This document shows, in pieces, positions 1-5,305 of a stretch of DNA of 7,963 nucleotides. The notes under the pieces are model-generated. The model was given only the letters and a program-made list of their open reading frames with translations, was not told the origin of the DNA and did no database searches. The position numbers and the translations under genes are program-made. The stretch spans positions 1-7,963 of the forward strand of contig VHCR01000057.1 in NCBI GenBank assembly GCA_016871655.1, in the 5' to 3' direction. Numbering within the stretch: the stretch's first letter is position 1; each line of letters begins with the position of its first letter. This DNA is from Verrucomicrobiota bacterium (GTDB taxonomy: Bacteria; Verrucomicrobiota; Verrucomicrobiia; Chthoniobacterales; UBA6821).

Positions 1-378
1 GCGGCCGCGATGGTCAGCGAAAATAAATCACTCGCTCATCCAAGCAGCGTCGATTCCATTCCAACTTCAGCTAACCAAGAAGACCACGTCAGCATGGCGA
101 CTTACGGTGCACGCCGACTTCACAACATGTTAGAAAATGCTGGCTACGTCATCGGCATCGAACTGCTCGCTTCCATCCGCGGTCTCTCATTCGATCATCC
201 TTGCAAAACAAGTCCTGCTCTCGAAAAAATGCTCCCTCGCCTTCGCGCTTTAATCCAACTTGATAGTAGCGACCACGTCTTAACACCCGAGATCGAAGCC
301 TTACAGCAAGCCTCTTTGCAAGGAGATGTCGCGACGATTATTTTGGAAATGGAAAAGCAACCTTCTTTTAAAATCTAA
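1..378 (+). CDS. hutH: Histidine ammonia-lyase (histidase), C-terminal part; 5' end outside window
   Basis: HutH removes ammonia from L-histidine to give trans-urocanate, the first step of histidine degradation in the cytoplasm. Only the last 125 residues are present. The frame is open from base 1, reading Ala-Ala-Ala before the Met at base 10, so that Met is internal. The stretch VSENKSLAHPSSVDSIPTSA followed by NQEDHVSM is the strongly conserved late block of the histidase/PAL family, and its Glu belongs to the active-site region. The MIO-forming Ala-Ser-Gly triad lies upstream and cannot be checked. The tail (KTSPALEKMLPRLR, then a late Asp-rich segment) matches the usual C-terminus, so the 3' end looks intact. 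It is followed by a 173-nt gap and then hutG on the same strand. Family assignment is very safe. Confidence 0.95.
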   Translation, partial: AAAMVSENKSLAHPSSVDSIPTSANQEDHVSMATYGARRLHNMLENAGYVIGIELLASIRGLSFDHPCKTSPALEKMLPRLRALIQLDSSDHVLTPEIEALQQASLQGDVATIILEMEKQPSFKI

Positions 379-400
379 GAAAGGAAAAAATTTCACAGGT

Positions 401-503
401 ATAGAAGGGACAAAAAAAATTTGTAAAATGAAATAATTTCTGAAAAGCGACATCAAAACCTGTTGGGTTTAATTTAAAATTATTATTTCTTTATCCCTTC
501 CAT
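401..503. repeat. Imperfect inverted repeat framing the hutH-hutG gap
   Basis: The 10-nt arm ATAGAAGGGA (401-410) can pair with TCCCTTCCAT (494-503), with nine Watson-Crick pairs and one G-U pair in RNA. The enclosed 83 nt are A/T-rich and include a small possible hairpin, AAACC-TGTTG-GGTTT (456-470). The right arm runs into the 9-bp tandem repeat. I saw no convincing sigma-70 promoter in this gap. The structure could be a leader element or a processing site, or it could be chance pairing in biased sequence. Confidence 0.3.
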
Positions 504-523
504 CTCTTCCATCTCTTCCATCT
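497..523 (+). repeat. Three perfect tandem copies of a 9-bp unit before hutG
   Basis: The unit CTTCCATCT occurs three times in a row without mismatch (497-505, 506-514, 515-523), followed by a degenerate pyrimidine-rich tail. It lies 28 nt ahead of the hutG GTG start. The unit is three codons long, and the hutG frame is open through it back to position 444. No ATG, GTG or TTG start appears in that extension, so I treat the repeat as non-coding. A related pyrimidine-rich repeat with a 7-bp unit precedes sdhA. Short tandem repeats like this can change copy number by slippage. Confidence 0.8.
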
Positions 524-551
524 CTGTGAATCTCTTTTTATCTTCATACCC

Positions 552-1670
552 GTGAATCCTCAAATTTATCAACAACCCAGCTCCTCCTCCTGGAGCGGCC
601 GCAATGACGGACCCAATGCACGCTTGTTTCAACAGATTCAATTATTGAATCTATGTGATTCACTTCCAGCACTTCCTGAAAAAAGTTTGGTCTTGCTCGG
701 ATTTGCCTGCGATGAAGGCGTCAAGAGAAATCTCGGTCGACCAGGTGCTGCGCAAGGCCCAGAGGCTCTTCGCAAGGCACTTGGAAATTTACCACTGAGC
801 CTTTCTAGAGCAGGAACTCTCTGGGATGCTGGCACCATTCTTTGCAGCGATGGTGATTTAGAAAAAGCACAACAATTTTTAGGAAAAACTGTCGCCTCCC
901 TGCGCGAGCGTGGCGCCTTTGTCATTGTTCTTGGCGGCGGCCATGAAGTTGCTTGGGGGAATTTCCAGGGACTTATTGAGAGCTCAGAGAAAACTGGAGT
1001 TCTTGAAGAACTCGCTGCTGACGATGCAAAGCAAGGAGCCGGCGGCGCGCAGCAGCGGAGTGTATATGGAAATACTCGAGCAGCGAGCACCGACGCGACG
1101 CAGCTAGGCACGTCAGCAGTAGAGTTATGCAAGAACTCCATCGATACGCTGAACTTTGATGCGCACTTCGACCTCCGCCCGCTCTTGGCTGAAAATAGAG
1201 GCTCTTCAGGAACCTCGTTTCGTCAAATTCATGAAGAGTGCCAACGGAAAAAAATCGCATGGCGCTACGCCTGCTTTGGCCTTCAACATTTTGGAAACAC
1301 CAAAGAACTTTTTGAAACTGCCGCTTCTATCAAAGCGACACAGTGTTTAGCAGAAACAATGATCCATCATCCTCAACTTGCCCATGAGGCTCTCGAAACT
1401 TGGCTCGCCTCGGCACATGCTATTCACCTCACTCTCTGCCTCGATGTTTTTGCAGCAGGAGATGCTCCTGGCGTGAGTGCTCCACAAGCTTTTGGAATCA
1501 GAGCGCAAGAGCTACTCCCCTTTTTCCGAAAGGCACTTGAAAGCGGTAAAGTCATCGGCTTTGACATTGCTGAACTGAACCCAACCTACGATCGCGATGA
1601 TCAGACTGTAAAACTTGCAGCTCATTTTGTGGGAGAAGTCATTCAAAAGACTTTTGCGTTGCTGCTATAA
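552..1670 (+). CDS. hutG: Formimidoylglutamase (arginase/ureohydrolase family) with an internal insertion
   Basis: HutG hydrolyses N-formimino-L-glutamate to glutamate and formamide, the last step of the short hut pathway. The 372-residue protein has the ureohydrolase Mn-site motifs in order: GGGHE (128-132, His131), DAHFD (203-207) and LCLDVF (295-300, Asp298). APGVSAP (305-311) and the N-terminal WSGRND (14-19) and DEGVKRNLGRPGA (54-66) point to HutG rather than agmatinase or arginase. Family members are usually near 310-330 residues. The excess sits between GGGHE and DAHFD, about residues 146-195, which is rich in Ala, Gly, Gln, Ser and Thr. Cys296 occupies the place where many ureohydrolases have the first Asp of a DxD pair; I am unsure how common this is among HutG proteins. 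The GTG start is the only start codon upstream of the conserved WSGRND and has no Shine-Dalgarno sequence. Function is inferred from motifs. Confidence 0.92.
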   Translation: MNPQIYQQPSSSSWSGRNDGPNARLFQQIQLLNLCDSLPALPEKSLVLLGFACDEGVKRNLGRPGAAQGPEALRKALGNLPLSLSRAGTLWDAGTILCSDGDLEKAQQFLGKTVASLRERGAFVIVLGGGHEVAWGNFQGLIESSEKTGVLEELAADDAKQGAGGAQQRSVYGNTRAASTDATQLGTSAVELCKNSIDTLNFDAHFDLRPLLAENRGSSGTSFRQIHEECQRKKIAWRYACFGLQHFGNTKELFETAASIKATQCLAETMIHHPQLAHEALETWLASAHAIHLTLCLDVFAAGDAPGVSAPQAFGIRAQELLPFFRKALESGKVIGFDIAELNPTYDRDDQTVKLAAHFVGEVIQKTFALLL

Positions 1671-1693
1671 TCAGAGCTGTTACCATTGATAGC

Positions 1694-1903
1694 ATGATTA
1701 CTGTTGCAACTATTTCCTTTGATGAGTTTGCTCAAAAAAAGGCTCGTGCACGTATTTTAGATCAGCAATTGGTTGAACGAGGGTACGCCAAAGCCGTACA
1801 AAAAAAAAATAGTCTTCTGCACAAAATGAATGGCTCTTTAATAATCAAACCAAAGCCAACAACATTTCGAACACGCTTGTGTCTTACACCTCATCACAAG
1901 TAG
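1694..1903 (+). CDS. Small hypothetical protein, possible partner of the downstream nucleotidyltransferase-like gene
   Basis: This 69-residue frame starts 23 nt after hutG and overlaps the next gene by 25 nt in another frame. I do not recognise a family. Residues 1-36 look like ordinary protein, with a short hydrophobic start and a charged, probably helical stretch (DEFAQKKARARILDQQLVERG). The part after a run of ten A's (1800-1809) is basic, Pro-rich and less convincing. Losing or gaining one A in that run leads quickly to a stop (TGA at 1827 or TAG at 1810), so slippage would not fuse it to the next gene. No Shine-Dalgarno sequence is visible. Its place directly before a nucleotidyltransferase-fold protein suggests an antitoxin or accessory subunit, but that rests on position only. 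It could also be a decayed or spurious frame. Confidence 0.45.
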   Translation: MITVATISFDEFAQKKARARILDQQLVERGYAKAVQKKNSLLHKMNGSLIIKPKPTTFRTRLCLTPHHK

Positions 1904-2727
1904 AAAAAATTCTTACAGCAGCTTCTAAAAATGGGTTCATTGTTGTTGGCGGTCAGGCCATCAATGGATGGAGTGAAGAGTTGCAAGTTCCGAAAAAAGA
2001 ACCTTGGCTTTCTCTAGCTCCCTATACGAGCCATGACATTGACTGCCTCGCAGAAATTGGCAAACTCCCTTCTTTTGTTAAAGAAATTCAGTTACTTGGA
2101 TTCTCTGTTGAAATTCAACTTCCTCAAAATGAATTTGAAAACAAACATAACGTTGCTTTACTCTGGATCTCCGGTAATGGATTGAATCTTGAAATAAATT
2201 GCTTGCGAGATGTCATTGGAATTTCCTCGAGAGAGCTCAAAGCGACAGCTCAAGAGTCTTCAAAAGCAGACTGTTCCTTTTTGCTCATGCATCCTCTCCT
2301 TTGTATCGAATCAAAGGCTCACAATTTATCCTATCTTCCACAGGAAGGACGTCAGGATGAAAAGCATTTAAGACTTTCTATCGGCAATCTTCATTCCTAC
2401 TTGCTCAAATTCAATGATGCTGATTCTTCGGAACAAATAATTGATCGCATCATAGAACTTTCTCTCTCATCCCATGGAATAAGTATCTACCGCAATTATA
2501 ATATTAATTTTTTAGATGCGATACCTTGGACTGAATGGTCACATTCAAAAAACCCTGCGCTAAAAAAAACAGGAAACGAACGCGCTCTTCATGAACGTAA
2601 TTTTAAAAAAATTGTTTCAGAAGAAATAGAAACAGAAAAATGGTTGAATAGTTTAAATCCTAAAGCTCACAAACAGATTTATTCCCCAGGTTATTTATCA
2701 CGCTATCCTCATCTTCATCGCTCATGA
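1879..2727 (+). CDS. Nucleotidyltransferase-fold protein, possible toxin-like (AbiEii/MNT-type) enzyme
   Basis: This 282-residue protein shows the pattern of small nucleotidyltransferases of the polymerase-beta fold. It has a GG signature in IVVGGQAING (Gly24-Gly25), then TSHDIDCL (50-57) with Asp53 and Asp55 as candidate metal ligands. LNLEINCLRD (103-112) may supply the third acidic residue, Glu106. A helical region with LMHPLLCIESKAHNL (136-150) and DEKHLRLSI (160-168) resembles the C-terminal half of unannotated relatives I associate with 'VGGQA...TSKDID' proteins. Some proteins of this fold are toxins that nucleotidylate RNA or protein targets; others modify antibiotics. The GTG start puts GG at residue 24, as expected, and the frame upstream is closed by TAG at 1810. 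The gene looks more A/T-rich than hutG and hutI, and its stop overlaps the hutI start (ATGA). Fold call moderate; specific function unknown. Confidence 0.75.
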   Translation: MSYTSSQVEKILTAASKNGFIVVGGQAINGWSEELQVPKKEPWLSLAPYTSHDIDCLAEIGKLPSFVKEIQLLGFSVEIQLPQNEFENKHNVALLWISGNGLNLEINCLRDVIGISSRELKATAQESSKADCSFLLMHPLLCIESKAHNLSYLPQEGRQDEKHLRLSIGNLHSYLLKFNDADSSEQIIDRIIELSLSSHGISIYRNYNINFLDAIPWTEWSHSKNPALKKTGNERALHERNFKKIVSEEIETEKWLNSLNPKAHKQIYSPGYLSRYPHLHRS

Positions 2728-3968
2728 ATATATCATTATCGCCATGGAACAAACTCTTTATCAACCTCCATGCAGCCACCATGGCTGATACCAGCGTTCC
2801 TTATGGTGCTGTTCGCGACGCGGCCATCGGCGTTAAAAATGGAAAGATCGCTTGGATTGGGAAGCAAAAAAATTTACCAGACGCTCCAGAAAAATTAGCC
2901 AAGGAAGTCATGGATGCCAAAGGTCACTGGCTTACTCCTGGTCTGATCGACTGTCACACGCACATGGTCTTTGGAGGTCAGCGCGCTGATGAATTTGCGC
3001 GAAAATTACAAGGTGAGTCTTACGAATCAATTTTGGCTTCTGGCGGTGGTATTTTATCGAGCGTGCGAGCCACCCGCGAAGCCTCATTGGAAGAGCTTCG
3101 TGAGACCGCCCTCGAACGCGCACGTTATGCCATGAGCCAAGGTCTTACTGTTCTTGAAATCAAATCAGGATACGGTCTTAGCTTAGAAAGTGAACTGAAA
3201 ATTCTTCGTGTCATCAAGGAGCTTCGTGAACTCCTTCCTATCACCATCAAAGCCACCTGCCTCGCAGCGCACGTTGTACCACCAGAGTTTTGTGATCGTC
3301 GTGGGGCTTATATCTCCCTCATTTGCGAAGAACTCTTGCCTCAAGTGAAACAAGAGAATCTTGCGAGCGCTGTCGATGTCTTTTGCGAAAAAATCGCCTT
3401 CACACTCGAAGAGGCCGAACAAATTTTTCAAGCAGCTCAAGCCCTCGGTTTTGATCTTAAAATCCACGCCGAACAACTTTCCTCTCTCCATGGCAGCTCT
3501 CTTGCCGCTCGCTATCATGCTTTGTCAGCCGATCATTTGGAATATTTGACCGAATCCGACATCATAGAGATGAAAGCTTCAAACACTGTTGCCGTCTTGC
3601 TTCCAGGAGCCTTTTATTTTTTGAGAGAAAAACAAATTCCTCCTCTCGAGCTGCTCCGACAACATCAAGTTCCCATAGCACTCGCCACCGATTTCAATCC
3701 TGGAACTTCCCCGATCAATTCCCTCTCGACCATCATGAACCTCGCCTGCGTGCTCTGGCGCTTCACGCCGGAAGAGGCACTCCGCGGCGTCACTCTCCAT
3801 GCCGCTCAGGCACTGGGCCTCCAAGCTACTCATGGTTCCCTCGAAGTTGGAAAAAATGCTGACTTTGCTTTTTGGAATATCGAGACACCCGCTGAACTTG
3901 CTTATTACCTACATGGGCGGGCTTGTAGCAAACTAGTAACTCATGGAGAATTCATTAAATTTAATTGA
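2724..3968 (+). CDS. hutI: Imidazolonepropionase
   Basis: HutI opens the ring of 4-imidazolone-5-propionate to give N-formimino-L-glutamate, the substrate of HutG. The 414-residue protein is a metal-dependent amidohydrolase of normal length. Metal ligands are visible as HTH in LTPGLIDCHTHMVFGG (His78, His80), His248 in KIHAEQ and Asp323 in ATDFNPG. His183 in CLAAHVVP and the segment EIKSGYGL (145-152) are also typical of this family. From memory, the Bacillus subtilis enzyme uses His80, His82, His249 and Asp324, so the register supports the first ATG as start. The start overlaps the stop of the preceding gene by 4 nt (ATGA), which suggests translational coupling. No Shine-Dalgarno sequence is visible. 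The gene ends the hut block, 45 nt before a gene for an exported protein. Assignment is very safe. Confidence 0.96.
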   Translation: MNISLSPWNKLFINLHAATMADTSVPYGAVRDAAIGVKNGKIAWIGKQKNLPDAPEKLAKEVMDAKGHWLTPGLIDCHTHMVFGGQRADEFARKLQGESYESILASGGGILSSVRATREASLEELRETALERARYAMSQGLTVLEIKSGYGLSLESELKILRVIKELRELLPITIKATCLAAHVVPPEFCDRRGAYISLICEELLPQVKQENLASAVDVFCEKIAFTLEEAEQIFQAAQALGFDLKIHAEQLSSLHGSSLAARYHALSADHLEYLTESDIIEMKASNTVAVLLPGAFYFLREKQIPPLELLRQHQVPIALATDFNPGTSPINSLSTIMNLACVLWRFTPEEALRGVTLHAAQALGLQATHGSLEVGKNADFAFWNIETPAELAYYLHGRACSKLVTHGEFIKFN

Positions 3969-3980
3969 TTAAAAATTTTT

Positions 3981-4002
3981 TGAGCAAAAGCTCATCATTT
4001 TT
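3981..4002 (+). terminator. Weak intrinsic terminator candidate after hutI
   Basis: The sequence TGAGC-AAAA-GCTCA forms a perfect 5-bp stem with a 4-nt loop 12 nt after the hutI stop, followed by TCATTTTT. The stem is short and the T-run starts three bases late, so termination is likely inefficient if it occurs. It is the only hairpin of this kind between hutI and the downstream gene, and it might partly separate the exported-protein gene from the hut transcript. Confidence 0.35.
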
Positions 4003-4013
4003 GTCAAATTTAT

Positions 4014-4544
4014 ATGAAAGTAAAAACTCTTTGTTTTCATCTCCTCGTTTTATCAACGGTATTGACAAGTTACTCGTTGGCACAAAGCAGCAGTGACTAT
4101 TCAAGCATTTCTAGCAGCCCTTCCTCTCAAGAAGAGACGCTCACACCCCAGGAACTGAACGTTGATCTTTTCTCATCGAAAAATGCTTCTAAGAAGCTAA
4201 AAGTCGGAGAAGAATTAGTTATTAAAGTCGATAACCCTCATGATCTTTACCATTCTGGAGAGCTTGGCAATGTTGATCTTTATGAGGATCTTGACTTGCA
4301 TCATGCACTCTGCAATTCGTTTTATTCTGATTCTTGGAATCCTCTAAACTGTACTTTTTCGCTTGAAAAAGAAAATAATCTCAATCAAAAAGAGGGAACC
4401 CCTCTTACCTTCCATGTTAAAGCGGTCCGTCCAGGAAATACTTATATCTATTTCTGCACGCTATACAAAAAGATAACAAAATATGGAGACTTGCTCATGC
4501 CCGATTGGCTTGGACCAAAAGTTACGGTCGAAGTTTCTGAGTAA
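4014..4544 (+). CDS. Small exported protein of unknown function, predicted beta-rich
   Basis: I do not recognise this 176-residue protein with confidence. It begins with a clear Sec signal peptide: Lys at 2 and 4, a hydrophobic core (about 6-18) and a likely cleavage site after SLA (21-23). There is no lipobox Cys, so it should be periplasmic, outer-membrane-associated or secreted. A Ser-rich linker (about 25-39) leads to a domain with alternating hydrophobic residues, such as KVGEELVIKVDNP (63-75), TFHVKAVRPGNTYIYFC (132-148) and the final VTVEV, which suggests a beta-sandwich. The mature part has three Cys (100, 113, 148). The strand pattern loosely recalls chagasin-type (I42) protease inhibitors, but their NPTTGY and RPW motifs are not clearly present. 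The start has no Shine-Dalgarno sequence. Its TAA stop directly abuts the sdhB stop on the opposite strand. Confidence 0.8.
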   Translation: MKVKTLCFHLLVLSTVLTSYSLAQSSSDYSSISSSPSSQEETLTPQELNVDLFSSKNASKKLKVGEELVIKVDNPHDLYHSGELGNVDLYEDLDLHHALCNSFYSDSWNPLNCTFSLEKENNLNQKEGTPLTFHVKAVRPGNTYIYFCTLYKKITKYGDLLMPDWLGPKVTVEVSE

Positions 4545-5297
4545 TCAACTTTGGACTGCTTCACTCAGCTCAGCTCGCACATACTCACGATTGAGTGTTG
4601 CAATCACTGACGCAGAAATGTTCGCTGGGCAAACAGCCTCACAGGCGTAGTAGTTGGAACAATTTCCAAATCCTTCGGCGTCCATCGCTCTCACCATCTT
4701 GAGAGCGCGTTCTCTCCTCTCAGGCTGGCCCTGAGGAAGAGCAGCTAGGTGAGTGACTTTTGCTCCAACAAAAAGCATGGCAGAACTATTTGGACAAGCA
4801 GCAGCGCAAGCGCCACAGCCGATGCAAGCAGCTGCATCCATTGCATGATCCGCATCCCATTTTGAAATCAAAGTCGTACTTGCATCAGGTGCACCACCTG
4901 TGTGCTCGGTGATGAAACCGCCGGCTTGAATGATCCGATCGTAAGCCTTGCGATTGGTGACAAGATCTTTGATGATCGGAAAAGAAGTTGCACGGAATGG
5001 CTCGACTGTAATGGTCTCTCCCTCTTGGAAGCTCCGCATATAAACCTGACATGCGGCACCACGGCCAGGTCCTTGAGGCGTACCATTGATCACCATACTG
5101 CAAGTACCGCAGATTCCCTCACGACAATCAGACTCAAAAGCAACTGGCTCTTTTTGTTGTTCAATCAATCGACTGTTAACAATATCGAGCATCTCTAAAA
5201 AAGAAGCATCTTCAGGAATATCGCGCGCTTCGATTTCTTCAAATCGGCCTGCAGCCTTGCGATCCTCTTGTTTCCAAATACGTAGATGAAAATTCAT
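4545..5297 (-). CDS. sdhB: Succinate dehydrogenase iron-sulfur subunit
   Basis: SdhB carries electrons from the flavin of SdhA to quinone through three Fe-S clusters on the inner face of the cytoplasmic membrane. The 250-residue protein has all the ligands. Cys58, 63, 66 and 83 serve the [2Fe-2S] centre (CREGICGTC plus a later Cys). CIGCGACAAACP (158-169) and CSNYYACEAVCP (213-224) serve the [4Fe-4S] and [3Fe-4S] centres. The 16-residue gap between Cys66 and Cys83 is longer than in the E. coli type. It resembles the Bacteroidota/Chlamydiota branch, as does AMLFVGAKVTHLAALPQGQPE (173-193). The ATG lies 8 nt after the sdhA stop, preceded only by a weak GCGAG, so coupling to sdhA is likely. It is the last gene of the sdh block, and no terminator is seen before it meets the opposite gene. 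Confidence 0.96.
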   Translation of the reverse strand: MNFHLRIWKQEDRKAAGRFEEIEARDIPEDASFLEMLDIVNSRLIEQQKEPVAFESDCREGICGTCSMVINGTPQGPGRGAACQVYMRSFQEGETITVEPFRATSFPIIKDLVTNRKAYDRIIQAGGFITEHTGGAPDASTTLISKWDADHAMDAAACIGCGACAAACPNSSAMLFVGAKVTHLAALPQGQPERRERALKMVRAMDAEGFGNCSNYYACEAVCPANISASVIATLNREYVRAELSEAVQS

Positions 5298-5305
5298 AAT
5301 CTCGC

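Noticed and set aside
10..378. A 122-residue stand-alone protein starting at position 10
   Set aside because: It is the C-terminal part of histidase; the three Ala codons before the Met continue the conserved family sequence.
411..495. Sigma-70 promoter for hutG in the A/T-rich gap
   Set aside because: TTGTAA and TTGGGT elements occur, but no -10-like hexamer sits at proper spacing; A/T-rich sequence gives such near matches easily.
497..523. CRISPR-like array
   Set aside because: The 9-bp units are directly adjacent with no spacers, so this is a simple tandem repeat.
1..602. Two NotI sites (1-8 and 595-602) as cloning junctions
   Set aside because: The first encodes the Ala run expected in HutH and the second lies in the HutG frame before conserved residues, so both look native; the window starting at one may be chance or reflect a clone edge.
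638..1350. Several overlapping open frames on both strands across hutG
   Set aside because: They lack recognisable domains, lie within a gene with clear enzyme motifs, and reflect codon composition, including the low-complexity insertion.
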